Notes: generated from the sequence alone by a model not told the origin. A stretch of 64,000 bases of DNA from Microbacterium yannicii PS01 (GCF_000304335.1 NZ_CAJF01000007.1:1-64000); one strand, 5' to 3'; shown: positions 42,234 to 51,915, numbered from the stretch's first letter. Program-made: numbers and translations.

Positions 42234-43433
42234 TCATGCGAGAGCGGAAAGGCGCGCCGCAGCGTCTTGGAGCACCTCGACACGCTTGCACGCCGCGAAG
42301 CGCACGAGGGTTCGATAGTCGGAGCTGTGCTCAGGTGTCGCGAACGCCGTGAGCGGGATCGCCACGACGCCGACGCGCTCAGGGAGCTCGCGACAGAACG
42401 CCGCGGCATCCGTCGCCCCGAGGGGCCCGGCGTCGGCGACCGTGAAGTACGAGCCCGACGGCACCGAGACGTCGAAGCCGGCGTCGCGCAGGCCCGCGCC
42501 CAGCGTGTCGCGCTTGGTGAGAAGCGCGCCCGCGATCACGGCGAAGAAATCATCGCCGAGGCGGAGTCCGGTCGCGATAGCGGGCTGGAACGGGCTGCCG
42601 TTGACGTAGGTCAGGAACTGCTTCACCGCCAGGACGGCGTCCACGAGCGGCGCAGGACCGGTGATCCAGCCGATCTTCCATCCGGTCGTCGAGAACGTCT
42701 TGCCGCCGGACGAGATCGTCAGAGTGCGGTCCCACGCGCCCGGCAGAGTCGCGATCGGCACGTGCGGCCGGTCGAAGGCGAGATGCTCATAGACCTCGTC
42801 GGTGACGATCAGGGCGTCGTGACGGTCGGCCAGGCGCACGATCTCGTCCCGCACCTCCGAGGCGAAGACAGCCCCCGTCGGGTTGTGCGGATCGTTCACC
42901 AGGATGATGCGGGTGCGATCGGTCACGGCGGCCCGCAGGTCGTCGAGATCGGGCTGGAAGTCCGGCCACCGCAGCGGCACGGTCACCAGGCGGGCGCCGG
43001 CGAGGGCGGCGATCGCGGCGTAGGAGTCGTAGTAGGGCTCGAACACGACGACCTCGTCGTCGGGATCCTCGAGCAGAGCGAGCAGCGCCGCCGCGAGCGC
43101 CTCCGTCGCACCCGCGGTCACGAGCACGTGGCGCGCCGGGTCCAGATGCAGGCCGTAGAAGCGCTGCTGGTGCTCGGCGATGGCCGCGAGCAGGTCGGGG
43201 ATGCCGCGACCGGGCGGGTACTGGTTGACGCCGTTCGCGATAGCTGCCCGCGCGGCCTCGAGAACCTGGGCGGGGCCGTCCTCGTCGGGGAAGCCCTGTC
43301 CGAGGTTGATTGCGCCGGTACGGGCCGCGAGGGCCGACATCTCGGCGAAGATGGTGGGACGGATCGACCCGTCGGGGCCGACGAGTCCGGCGCCCGCGGC
43401 GGTGCGGCGCCATGCTCCCGGAATCTGTCGCAT
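42234..43433 (-). CDS. class I/II aminotransferase, possibly succinyl-DAP aminotransferase
   Basis: 399-aa PLP enzyme, fold type I. The Schiff-base Lys is in ISSGGKTFSTTGWKIGW. Other landmarks are NLGQGFPDEDGP, the cofactor-binding NDPHNPTGAVF and the conserved Arg in TLVRFAACKR. Sequence style matches the kynurenine-oxoglutarate/methionine aminotransferase (YbdL) group, members of which are often named DapC in Actinobacteria. DAP synthesis is only one possible role. The ATG at 43433 is leaderless by sequence. Confidence 0.75.
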   Translation of the reverse strand: MRQIPGAWRRTAAGAGLVGPDGSIRPTIFAEMSALAARTGAINLGQGFPDEDGPAQVLEAARAAIANGVNQYPPGRGIPDLLAAIAEHQQRFYGLHLDPARHVLVTAGATEALAAALLALLEDPDDEVVVFEPYYDSYAAIAALAGARLVTVPLRWPDFQPDLDDLRAAVTDRTRIILVNDPHNPTGAVFASEVRDEIVRLADRHDALIVTDEVYEHLAFDRPHVPIATLPGAWDRTLTISSGGKTFSTTGWKIGWITGPAPLVDAVLAVKQFLTYVNGSPFQPAIATGLRLGDDFFAVIAGALLTKRDTLGAGLRDAGFDVSVPSGSYFTVADAGPLGATDAAAFCRELPERVGVVAIPLTAFATPEHSSDYRTLVRFAACKRVEVLQDAAARLSALA

Positions 43434-43439
43434 CGCTTC

Positions 43440-43445
43440 ACGCTA
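43440..43445 (-). promoter_or_regulatory. -10 element for the aminotransferase gene
   Basis: TAGCGT on the minus strand, six bases before the ATG at 43433. Confidence 0.4.
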
Positions 43446-43570
43446 GCGGGCGGGGTGACCGGAGGGCGCGGGAAGGCTCATCTGTTTTGCATAGGCGAGT
43501 CCCATTCGCGACATAACAAACGCACAGCATCGGTGGGCAATGTGGTCAGTGCTTGGCAGAAGGAGCAATC

Positions 43571-45229
43571 ATGAGCGACAACCAGGGCGATCGCCCCGCA
43601 GACCAGACCCCCGAGGTTCCGCCCGTGGCGCCCGCTCGTGAGGCGGACGCCACCCCGACCCAGGAGCCCGCAGCCGCTCCGGCGCAGGAGCGCACAGCCG
43701 CTCCCGCCCAGCCGGCGCAGGAGGCATCGGCGCACGAGACGTCGGCTCCCGCCGCTCCCGCTGCGCACCAGCCGCCGCCGGTCCCGCCCGTGCCGCCGGC
43801 AGGGTATCCCACCGGCGCCCACGCCTATGCGCGTCCCCACGGCTATGCCGGTCAGCCCGTCGGTGCCGGCTCCTATGCGGGGCAGCAGCAGGGCGCAGCC
43901 GCTCCGAGTGCGTCCTTCGGCCGACCCGCCGACTCGCAGCCGACGCTTCCCCTCGATGGAGCGGGCTCTCCGCCGTCGGGTGCCGGCCCGGCCGGAACCT
44001 CGGCCATCCACAGCGGACCCAAGAAGCCGCAGGGCGCGGGCAAGGTCGTCGGCCTCATCGTCGCAGCCGCGATCGTCGGAGGGGCGGCGGGGCTCGGCGG
44101 CTCGTACGCGGGCCTGAACTGGTTCGCGCCGGCCAGCACGTCGCCGGCGGCCGGACCCACCACCGTCACGGTCAACGACACCGAGTCGGTGAACCAGACC
44201 ACGGCGATCGCCACGAAGGTGGTGCCGAGCGTGGTGACCATCGCGGCGACGAGCGACGCCGGCGGCGGCACGGGCTCGGGCGTCGTTCTCAGCGAGGACG
44301 GCTACGTCGTCACCAACACCCACGTCGTCACGCTCGACGGCGCGACCGGAGACGCCCAGATCCGGGTCACCACCGCGGACGGACGCGTCTACGACGCCGA
44401 GGTGGTCGGCACCGACCCGATGTACGACCTCGCGGTCATCAAGCTGACGGATGCCGAGGGGCTCACCCCGATCGAGTTCGCCGACTCGAGCGAGCTCAAC
44501 GTGGGCGACTCCACGATCGCCGTGGGCGCTCCGCTGGGCCTCGCCAACACGGTGACCACCGGAATTGTGAGCGCACTGAACCGCTCGATCTCGATCGCTT
44601 CGTCGGCGGCACCGGAGAGCGGCGACGAGGAGCAGCAGGCTCCCGAGGAGCCTGAGGAGGGCCAGGAGGGTCCCTTCCGCTTCGACTTCGGCCAGGGACA
44701 GCAGCAGCAGACGCCGACCCAGACGATCTCGATCGCGGTGATCCAGACCGACGCGGCGATCAATCCCGGAAACTCCGGCGGCGCGCTCGTCGACTCCGAG
44801 GGCCGGCTGATCGGCATCAACGTGGCCATCGCCACCGCCGGCGGCTCGACCACCGAGGGCTCCGGTTCGATCGGCGTGGGCTTCTCCATCCCGTCCGACA
44901 TCGTCCAGCGCATCACCGACGAGATCATCGACTCCGGCGAGGCGACGCACGGCCTGCTCGGCGCAAGCGTGCAGCCCGCCGCCGCCGTCGAGGACGCCAC
45001 CATCTCGGGCGCCTACATCGCCGAGGTCGTGTCGGGCGGCGCCGCGGAAGCCGCGGGCCTCGAGGTCGGCGACGTGGTGACGGAATTCAACGGCGTGCCG
45101 ATCACGGACGCCACCGACCTCACTGCGCAGGTGCGCGCGGCTGCGGCCGGGAGCGACGCCGAGCTCACCTACGTCCGGGACGGCGAGTCACGCACGGTGG
45201 AGGTCACGCTGGGCACGCTGCAGCAGTAA
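43571..45229 (+). CDS. membrane-anchored HtrA/DegP-type serine protease with PDZ domain
   Basis: 552 aa. A disordered, Pro/Ala-rich cytoplasmic segment (about 1-150) is followed by one membrane helix (about 157-180, VVGLIVAAAIVGGAAGLGG) and a trypsin-like domain with His (VTNTHVVTL), Asp (MYDLAVIKL) and Ser (INPGNSGGALVD). A PDZ domain closes the protein (GAYIAEVVSGGAAEAAGLEV). Envelope quality-control protease of the S1C family. An acidic insert near the L loops (ESGDEEQQAPEEPEEGQEG) is unusual. The ATG at 43571 has AGAAGGAG upstream. Confidence 0.88.
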   Translation: MSDNQGDRPADQTPEVPPVAPAREADATPTQEPAAAPAQERTAAPAQPAQEASAHETSAPAAPAAHQPPPVPPVPPAGYPTGAHAYARPHGYAGQPVGAGSYAGQQQGAAAPSASFGRPADSQPTLPLDGAGSPPSGAGPAGTSAIHSGPKKPQGAGKVVGLIVAAAIVGGAAGLGGSYAGLNWFAPASTSPAAGPTTVTVNDTESVNQTTAIATKVVPSVVTIAATSDAGGGTGSGVVLSEDGYVVTNTHVVTLDGATGDAQIRVTTADGRVYDAEVVGTDPMYDLAVIKLTDAEGLTPIEFADSSELNVGDSTIAVGAPLGLANTVTTGIVSALNRSISIASSAAPESGDEEQQAPEEPEEGQEGPFRFDFGQGQQQQTPTQTISIAVIQTDAAINPGNSGGALVDSEGRLIGINVAIATAGGSTTEGSGSIGVGFSIPSDIVQRITDEIIDSGEATHGLLGASVQPAAAVEDATISGAYIAEVVSGGAAEAAGLEVGDVVTEFNGVPITDATDLTAQVRAAAAGSDAELTYVRDGESRTVEVTLGTLQQ

Positions 45230-45281
45230 TCGCACACCACCGACGAGGACGCCACTCCGAGGCTCCGCCCACAACGGGCGC

Positions 45282-45287
45282 TAGGCT
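45282..45287 (+). promoter_or_regulatory. -10 element for the first glycerophosphotransferase gene
   Basis: TAGGCT ends six bases before the GTG at 45294. Confidence 0.5.
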
Positions 45288-45293
45288 CGCGGG

Positions 45294-46574
45294 GTGGCGT
45301 CCTTCTCGTTCGGCGCGGGGAACGCGCGAAAGATCGCGTCCATCCCGCTGTATGCCGCAGGACGCATCCTCACGCTTCTGGTCCCGCGCTCCGACGACGA
45401 ATGGGTCTTCGGCTGCGCGGTCGGCATCGCCGATGGTGCGCTCGCGCTGTGGAACACCGCCGCCGCAGACCGACCCCGCGCGGTGTGGCTGGTCGGCAGC
45501 GACCGTGAAACACGGGATGCCGCGGCCCGCGGCATCCCCACCGTTCCCAAGAACTCGCTGCGCGGACTGTGGCGGACCGCGAGGGCCCGCGTGGTCGTCA
45601 TCACGCACGGCTTCGGCGACGTCAACCGCTATGCCGTCTCGGGCGCGTTCGTGGTCCAGCTCTGGCACGGCATCCCGCTCAAGCGCATCGGGCTGGACTC
45701 TCCCGAGACCCTGCGCGTACCCGGCGCGCTGGCCCCTGTCACCTCGCCGCTGCGCGCCCTTCTGCGGTCGATGTACCGGGGCGCTGCAGGACGCATCCGC
45801 ATCCTTCCGGCGGCGTCGCATCTGGTGCGCGCGCGCCTGGAGTCCGCCTTCGATCTGCCCGATGCACGCGTGCCCGTCACCGGAGAGCCGCGGGTGGACG
45901 TCCTCTCGCACGGGACGGCCGACGAGCGTCGCGCCGAGGCCCGCGCCGCCATCGGCCGCGCCTGCCCCCGGGCCGATCCGCGGTCGCGCTTCGTGCTGTA
46001 CGCGCCCACGTGGCGGGACGGCGGTGCCGACCCGGCTGTGCCCTCGCCGACGGAATGGCAGGTGCTCATCGACGTCCTCACGCACCGCGACGCGACTCTG
46101 CTCGTGCGCTCCCATCCCCTGGGCGCGGGGGAGTACGTCCCGCCGTTCGTCACCGATCGAATCCAGCCGCTGGGCAGCGATCTCGTGGCCGACGTCACAC
46201 CTCTGCTTCCCGGTCTGGACGCGCTCGTCACCGACTACTCCTCGCTGGCCTTCGACGCCGCGCTCGTGCCGCTGCCGGTCGTCTTCCTCGCCCCCGACGT
46301 CGAGGAGTATGCACGACGGCGCGGGTTCTACGGGCGCTACCGCGATGTCGCCGGCGACGACGCGGCGGCCGACTGGCACGCGGCGGCGACGCAGCTCGAC
46401 ACGATCCTCGCCGACCCTGCGGCCTACGAGACCCGCCTCTCGCGCTCGCGTGAGCTGAGCGCGCGCGTGCACGCTCACCACGATGGACGCAACGCCGACA
46501 GGGTGTACCGTGCGATCCTGGCCGGACTCGGACGACGCAACGATGCCGTTCCAACGAGGGAAGGAAACCGATGA
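45294..46574 (+). CDS. CDP-glycerol glycerophosphotransferase family protein
   Basis: 426-aa TagF/TagB-like glycosylphosphotransferase. Family landmarks are VVQLWHGIPLKRIGLD, LYAPTWRDGG, LVRSHPLG and VTDYSSLAFDAALV, covering the catalytic GT-B-like domain; there is no extra N-terminal module. It would transfer polyol phosphate from a CDP-activated donor to a membrane-linked polymer at the inner leaflet. The first gene of a two-gene operon; its stop overlaps the next ATG (ATGA). Confidence 0.8.
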   Translation: MASFSFGAGNARKIASIPLYAAGRILTLLVPRSDDEWVFGCAVGIADGALALWNTAAADRPRAVWLVGSDRETRDAAARGIPTVPKNSLRGLWRTARARVVVITHGFGDVNRYAVSGAFVVQLWHGIPLKRIGLDSPETLRVPGALAPVTSPLRALLRSMYRGAAGRIRILPAASHLVRARLESAFDLPDARVPVTGEPRVDVLSHGTADERRAEARAAIGRACPRADPRSRFVLYAPTWRDGGADPAVPSPTEWQVLIDVLTHRDATLLVRSHPLGAGEYVPPFVTDRIQPLGSDLVADVTPLLPGLDALVTDYSSLAFDAALVPLPVVFLAPDVEEYARRRGFYGRYRDVAGDDAAADWHAAATQLDTILADPAAYETRLSRSRELSARVHAHHDGRNADRVYRAILAGLGRRNDAVPTREGNR

Positions 46575-48025
46575 CCCACGCTCTCTTCACCACCGATGGG
46601 GGAGCCGCTCTCGTGCTCACGGGCACGGGCGAGCGTCCGGGGTCCGTGGAGCTCATCGGTCCGAGGGCGCGGGTGACGGCGACGCTGACCGGGCGCGGGA
46701 AGACGTGGCGTGCGGTCCTGCCGCTTCGTGCTGCGCGCTGGGGCGGCCCCGCACTGCCCCTTCCGGCCGGCGCGTACCAGGTGCGCATCGCGAATGCCGA
46801 GAGCCGCGGCATCCGTCCCCCCGAAGCCCTGCCCGTGACACAGCTCGGAACCCTCCGCGCCGAGCTGGACGAGTGGACGCTGCGGATCGGCCCCCCGATG
46901 AACCCGGCCTACGATTCGGGCGAAGGCCAGGACGCGCTGGAGCGGCGCTACGCCACACGGCCGAACGGCTTCGAGAACGCGGTCTTCTTCGAGAGCTTCT
47001 ACGGCCGCAACGCCAGCTGCAACCCGCTCGCGATCGACCGGGAGCTCGCCGCTCGTGCGCCCGGCGTCACCCGGTACTGGAGCGTGGTGGACTTCTCGGT
47101 CGCCGTGCCGGACGGCGCCGTCGCAGTCGTGGAGGGGACGCCCGAGTGGTGGCGCGCCCGCGGCGCGGCCCGCCTTCTCGTCGTCAACGACTGGCTGCGG
47201 CGGAGATTCGTGCGCCGCAAGGGACAGGTGGTCCTGCAGACCTGGCACGGGACGCCGCTGAAGCGACTCGCCCTGCACCGGCCGGGCTTCGATCCGCGGC
47301 GCATGGCGGCGGTGATCCGCGAATCCCGGCGCTGGAACGTCCTCCTCGCGCAGAACCCCTATGCCGCGACGATCCTGGGGAAGGCGTATGCCTTCCTCAG
47401 ACGCCCGATCTGGGTCGAGGGCTATCCGCGCAACGACGTGCTCGTGGGCGGCGATGCGACTCCGACGCGGGAGGCCCTCGGCATCCGCCCCGGCGAGCGC
47501 GTGCTGCTCTACGCGCCGACCTGGCGCGATGACCGCGACGAGATCGTGGACTTCGTCGATCCGGCCGAGCTCGCCGCCGCCACTGACGCGGTCGTGCTGG
47601 TGCGGGGGCACTCGCGGACGCTCCTTCCGGGACGGGATGCCGAAGGGCCGCGGGTCGTCGACGTGACGGGATTCCCCGACACATCACAGCTGCTGCTGGT
47701 GGCGGACGCGCTCATCACGGACTACTCGTCGGTGATGTTCGACTTCTCGGTCACCGGCAAGCCGATGTACTTCCTGGTGCCCGACATGGAGCACTACCGC
47801 GGCGAACTGCGGGGGTTCTACTTCGACCTGGCCGCTCACGCGCCGGGGCCCGTCCTGCGTACCCAGGAGGAACTGGTGGCGACCCTCGGCCGCGACGACT
47901 CCGGGGCCTACGCCGAGCGCTACGCCCGCTGGCGTGCGAAGTTCAACGCCCGCGATGACGGCAGGGCCGCTGAGCGCGTCGTCTCCCGCATCCTCGACCA
48001 GGGCTTCATCGACGCTGGGAGCTGA
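46571..48025 (+). CDS. CDP-glycerol glycerophosphotransferase family protein
   Basis: 484 aa. Residues 1-110 form a small beta-rich N-terminal domain. The rest is the TagF-like catalytic region: VVLQTWHGTPLKRLALHRPG, LYAPTWRDDRDEI, VRGHSRTLLP, ITDYSSVMFDFSVTGKPMYF and GFYFDLAAHAPGP. These are closer to the Bacillus TagF consensus than its partner's. Coupled to the preceding gene by ATGA, so the pair probably act on one polymer, for example priming and extension (inference). It converges with the GT2 gene. Confidence 0.82.
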   Translation: MTHALFTTDGGAALVLTGTGERPGSVELIGPRARVTATLTGRGKTWRAVLPLRAARWGGPALPLPAGAYQVRIANAESRGIRPPEALPVTQLGTLRAELDEWTLRIGPPMNPAYDSGEGQDALERRYATRPNGFENAVFFESFYGRNASCNPLAIDRELAARAPGVTRYWSVVDFSVAVPDGAVAVVEGTPEWWRARGAARLLVVNDWLRRRFVRRKGQVVLQTWHGTPLKRLALHRPGFDPRRMAAVIRESRRWNVLLAQNPYAATILGKAYAFLRRPIWVEGYPRNDVLVGGDATPTREALGIRPGERVLLYAPTWRDDRDEIVDFVDPAELAAATDAVVLVRGHSRTLLPGRDAEGPRVVDVTGFPDTSQLLLVADALITDYSSVMFDFSVTGKPMYFLVPDMEHYRGELRGFYFDLAAHAPGPVLRTQEELVATLGRDDSGAYAERYARWRAKFNARDDGRAAERVVSRILDQGFIDAGS

Positions 48026-48038
48026 CTCCTCGTCGCGG

Positions 48039-48062
48039 GGCCGCTGCAGGTGCGAAGCGGCC
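48039..48062. terminator. weak hairpin between convergent genes
   Basis: GGCCGCT and AGCGGCC form a 7-bp stem with a 10-base loop between the TagF-like gene and the GT2 stop. No T-run; weak candidate. Confidence 0.3.
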
Positions 48063-49099
48063 TAGGGCAGCGGAGTGTTGCGGGTGCCGAGCCTCGAGGT
48101 GTCGACGGTGTCGTGCGCCCCGCGCACGAGTCCGACGACGAAGCCCCAGCCCCACGAGAGGTGCATCGTCGGAAGAACTCCGGCCGTCCACAGCTTGTCG
48201 CGCCAGCCGCGACCTCCGCCCGGACCGAGAGCGACCACGACGACGAGGAGGGCGTAGGCGATGATCGGCAGGTAGACGACGGATGCCGCCACCGCCCACC
48301 AATCGTGGAGGACGCCGGTCGCCTGCACCACGCCCACCACCACGGCGAGCAGCAGCGTGAGCACGAGAAGCGGAGGTGCGAAGAAACGCAGGGAGTTGCC
48401 GCGCCCGAAGCGACGGACGAGCTCCCCGCGCCATCGACCGGTCGCCGAGAACTGACGGGCGAGCCGCACCCAGCTCTCTCGCGGCCAATAGGTCACCGCC
48501 AGAGTCGGATCGAACCAGACGCGGTAGCCGGCGCGGCGGATGCGCAGGTTCAATTCCCAGTCCTCGCCGCGGCGGATGGACTCGTCGAAGAGGCCGACCT
48601 CATCGAGGACGCTGCGCCGCATCACACCGAGGTACGCGGACTCCGCCTCGCCTTCTTGCGTCCCGCCGTGGTAAGCGCCGCCCCCGAGGCCTATCGGGGA
48701 GTTGTAGGCCCGTGCGACCGCGCGCTGGAACGGCGTCCGGCCCTCGGCGCGCATCACGCCGCCGACGTTCGCCGCTCCGACGCGATCGAGGGCCGACAGT
48801 GCGCGGCGGGTGTAGTCCGGCTCGAGCTCGGAGTGCGCGTCGACGCGAACGATGGTGGGGTAGCGGCCGGCCCGGATGGCGAGGTTCAGACCCACCGGGA
48901 TGTCGGCGGCCGGGTTGTCGACGAGCGCGATCCGCGTCTCCGCGGCCGCGAGCTCCCGTGCGAGCTCGGAGGTGCCGTCGGTGGAGGGTCCCAGTGCCAG
49001 GATGAGCTCGCTGGGACCGTCGACCTGCTGGGCGAGGACGGTCTCGACGGCCCGGCGCAGGTAGGCGCGCTCGTTGAGGACGGGCATGACGAACGTCAC
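48062..49099 (-). CDS. family 2 glycosyltransferase (ExoA-like) with C-terminal membrane helices
   Basis: 345 aa as written. GT-A domain: FVMPVLNERAYL, the metal-binding region IVRVDAHSELEPDY (DAH in place of DxD), RRGEDWELNLRIRRAGY (ED and the base motif). Three membrane helices follow (about 238-260, 265-290, 305-330). It resembles succinoglycan ExoA-type glycosyltransferases; donor and acceptor are unknown. The GTG at 49099 has no ribosome-binding site or -10 element and begins right at the first strand of the fold. Removing one base from the G5 run (plus strand) at 49109-49113 would extend the protein to an ATG at 49151, giving a more usual N-terminus. Start doubtful. Confidence 0.75.
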   Translation of the reverse strand: MTFVMPVLNERAYLRRAVETVLAQQVDGPSELILALGPSTDGTSELARELAAAETRIALVDNPAADIPVGLNLAIRAGRYPTIVRVDAHSELEPDYTRRALSALDRVGAANVGGVMRAEGRTPFQRAVARAYNSPIGLGGGAYHGGTQEGEAESAYLGVMRRSVLDEVGLFDESIRRGEDWELNLRIRRAGYRVWFDPTLAVTYWPRESWVRLARQFSATGRWRGELVRRFGRGNSLRFFAPPLLVLTLLLAVVVGVVQATGVLHDWWAVAASVVYLPIIAYALLVVVVALGPGGGRGWRDKLWTAGVLPTMHLSWGWGFVVGLVRGAHDTVDTSRLGTRNTPLP

Positions 49100-49204
49100 G
49101 CCCGCGGCGGGGGAACGGAGGGAGCGTCCCGACGCCCGCGCTGCTCGACATGCACGCGTCGATCATGTCACGGGGCTGCCCGAGAACCGGCTGGACGACC
49201 CCGT

Positions 49205-49210
49205 TAGGCT
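49205..49210 (+). promoter_or_regulatory. -10 element for the third glycerophosphotransferase gene
   Basis: TAGGCT ends six bases before the GTG at 49217. Confidence 0.5.
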
Positions 49211-49216
49211 GGAGCG

Positions 49217-50503
49217 GTGGGTCTGGTCTCGGATGGGAAGAAGGCGGTCGCGCTCGTCCGCAAGGCGGTGCGCCACCGTCGGGCCGTGATAGACGTCCGC
49301 CGCTCACTGGCGACGAAGCCCGATCATCCGCCGTTCCACTTCCGCGTCGCCGTGTACTTCGCCGACGGCGCCGTCAACATGTACCAGATGCGTCAGTGGT
49401 ACAAGCCGCTCGCCGAGCTCGCGAAGACGTGGCCGGTCGTCGTGCTCAGCCGGGCGGCCACCGGCGCCCGTGCCCTTCTGACCGAGGACGCTCCGCCCGT
49501 CGCGTTCGTGCCGACGGTGCGGGATCTGGAGCGCTTCCTCGCGCAGCAGGACATCCGCGTCGTCCTCTACGTGAACCAGAACGCCCGCAACTTCCAGATG
49601 TTCCGGTACGGGCGTCGCTGGCACGTGTTCATCAACCACGGCGAGTCCGACAAGATGTACATGACCACGAACCAGTACAAGGCGTACGACTACGCCCTGA
49701 TCGCGGGGGATGCCGCTCGGGACCGTCTCTCCCGGGTGCTGTGGGACTACGACGTCGACCGCCGCACGATCGCCATCGGGCGTCCGCAGGCCGATCACTA
49801 CTCGGGCGCCCTGCCGTACCGGCCCGACGAGCGCACCGTGGTGCTCTACGCGCCGACGTGGGAGGGCGACCGGCCCTCCGCCCACTACGGATCGGTGCGC
49901 ACGCACGGCGAGGCGCTGGTCGCCGCACTGCTGGCGTCAGGCTCGCACCGTGTGATCTACCGGCCACACCCTCGATCGGGCGTGGTGGATCCCGAGTACG
50001 GCGCCGCGAACCGGCGCATCATCGCGGCGCTCGCCGCGGCCAACGCCTCCGATCCCTCCGCCCAGCACGTCTACGACGACGGGCCGGACCTTGGATGGCA
50101 GCTGGCCGCAGCAGACGTCGCGATCGTCGACATCTCCGCCATGGTCTACGACCGCCTTGCCGCCGACAAGCCGCTCATGATCACCAGACCCGCTGATCCG
50201 GCCGCGGCGATCGACACTCACGGATATCTCTCGGCCTGCGAGTGGCTCGAGGCGTCGGCTGCCTCCGACATCGTGGCCGAGACGGAGCGGATCCTCGCCG
50301 ACCCGGACGCGGTCGAACGGCTGGAGCACTGGGTGAGCCACTACTTCGGCGACACCTCACCGGGCGCCGCGACGGCGCGCTTCCACGATGCGATCCGTCA
50401 CCTCATGGAGGAGTGGGACCGGTGGTACGCGGAGTCGTCGGAAGAGTCGGAAGACGACGAGCCCGAGGACGAGGCCGAGCTCGACGACGCGGTCGAGGGC
50501 TGA
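49217..50503 (+). CDS. CDP-glycerol glycerophosphotransferase-like protein
   Basis: 428 aa, a divergent TagF-like protein. Recognisable blocks are WHVFINHGESDKMYMTTNQY (in place of the usual WHGTPLK), VVLYAPTWEGDRPSAHYGS, VIYRPHPRSG and VDISAMVYDRLAADKPLMI. The YGS/NHGESDK variant motifs set it apart from the two copies at 45294-48025, so donor or acceptor may differ. It has an acidic C-terminal tail. It stands alone and divergent from GT2. Confidence 0.72.
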   Translation: MGLVSDGKKAVALVRKAVRHRRAVIDVRRSLATKPDHPPFHFRVAVYFADGAVNMYQMRQWYKPLAELAKTWPVVVLSRAATGARALLTEDAPPVAFVPTVRDLERFLAQQDIRVVLYVNQNARNFQMFRYGRRWHVFINHGESDKMYMTTNQYKAYDYALIAGDAARDRLSRVLWDYDVDRRTIAIGRPQADHYSGALPYRPDERTVVLYAPTWEGDRPSAHYGSVRTHGEALVAALLASGSHRVIYRPHPRSGVVDPEYGAANRRIIAALAAANASDPSAQHVYDDGPDLGWQLAAADVAIVDISAMVYDRLAADKPLMITRPADPAAAIDTHGYLSACEWLEASAASDIVAETERILADPDAVERLEHWVSHYFGDTSPGAATARFHDAIRHLMEEWDRWYAESSEESEDDEPEDEAELDDAVEG

Positions 50504-50522
50504 GCGGACCTCGGCGCGGGGC

Positions 50523-51909
50523 TCACACGACGGCGGCGGGCCTCTCGACGAGCCGGGCGATCGCCCGCAGGGGGATCGCCACCCAGGTGGGCCGGTTGCG
50601 CGCCTCGTAGATCGCCTCGTAGACGGCCTTGTCGAGCTCGAGAGCCGCAAGCAGCGGATGACGAGGGTCGAGGTCGCTGCCGGTGGTGCCGGCATAGCCG
50701 GCCACGAACGCATCTCGCGCGTCCCGCGCCCAGGCGCGGGCCGCGTCCGGCGAGCGTTCCGGATCGTCGAGCCGGATCGAGCCTGCCACGTAGTCGAAGG
50801 AGCGGAGCATCCCGGCGACGTCCCGCATCGAGAGGTCGTGACGAGTGCGCTCGGGCATCGGTCGCAGCGGCTCTCCTTCGAAATCCAGCAGCACCCAGCC
50901 CTGCCCGGGAACCTGCAGGACCTGACCGAGGTGGAGATCGCCGTGGATCCGCTGCAGCGGGGGCCATTCGACCTCGAGCGCCCGGCGGTACACCGTTTCG
51001 ACGGCATCACGTCGCCCGCCGACGTCGGGCACCTCCGCGATCGCGATCGCGAGGCGGCGCGCCCACGTCTCCGCCACGGCGGCGCGGTCGCTCTCCAAGG
51101 CAGTCCGCGTCGGAAATCGCTGGGCGAGAGCCAGATGGACTTCCGCGGTCGCCGTTCCGAGCGCGCGCGCCTGCGAACGGAAGTCGTACCCCCCGTGCAG
51201 CCGCCAGGAGAGCGACGCGCCACGCATCCTCGACCCCGGGCAGGAACTCCTGCGCGAACGCGAGCGATCCCGAGATCACCCCGTGGGCTGTCGCCAGGTC
51301 GGGCCACCTGCCCTCGACCCAGCCGACCGGGCGCGGGACACGCGTCGATCCGGCGTCGGCCAGGGCCGTCTGCAGCTCGATGTCGGGATTGAGGCCGGGA
51401 TGGAGCTGGCGGTACACCTTGCAGATGAGCGGGGTTCCGGGACCTTCGTAGATCAGCGAGGTGTTCGACTGCTCGCCGCTGAGCACGCGCGCGTCGAAGG
51501 CGCCGAGATCCGGCGTCGCGACCGACGACGCCGCGTGGCCCACCACCGTCGACTGCGGACCCGTCACGGTCCCGCCGGCGATCACGAGCTCGAGCAGGGC
51601 GGCCGCATAGGCCCGATCGAATGGCCCGTCGATGAAGGTCGTGCCGGGTTCCGGACTGCCGATCACATGCTCGGCGTCGGCGACGACGGTCTCGGTCGCC
51701 CGCGAGACGACGGGGATCTGGTAGAGCACCGCCGGCAGCGCGCCCTCGTCGGCCACGAGGAATGTGCGCACCCGCGCATCGGCGTCGTCCGGTCGGGTGG
51801 CCGGCAGGTCCCACCACGAGACGAGGCGAAGGCTCGGCGGGCGTCCCTTCGCCGCATACCATCGCTGCCGGGGCATCCACGCCGCCAGACACGCCAACGT
51901 GCTGTCCAT
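50523..51909 (-). pseudogene. maltokinase-like kinase (Mak/Pep2), frameshifted
   Basis: The N-terminal cap region typical of maltokinases (WMPRQRWYAAKGRPPSLRLV) and the kinase N-lobe (EQSNTSLIYEGPGTPLICKV) are read from the ATG at 51909 to about codon 240. The frame breaks at the C6 run 51189-51194. The catalytic half (QRIHGDLHLGQVLQ, then WVLLDFEGEP) continues in the next frame. Dropping one C restores a 461-aa enzyme with intact catalytic residues. By family it phosphorylates maltose to maltose-1-phosphate for GlgE-type alpha-glucan synthesis, but no treS, glgE or glgB lies nearby. Probably a sequence error rather than a dead gene. Confidence 0.75.
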
Positions 51910-51915
51910 GATGTG

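Noticed and set aside
43484..43520. TTGCAT with CATAAC as an htrA promoter
   Set aside because: Spacing of about 19 bases and poor -10 match; too weak to list as a feature.
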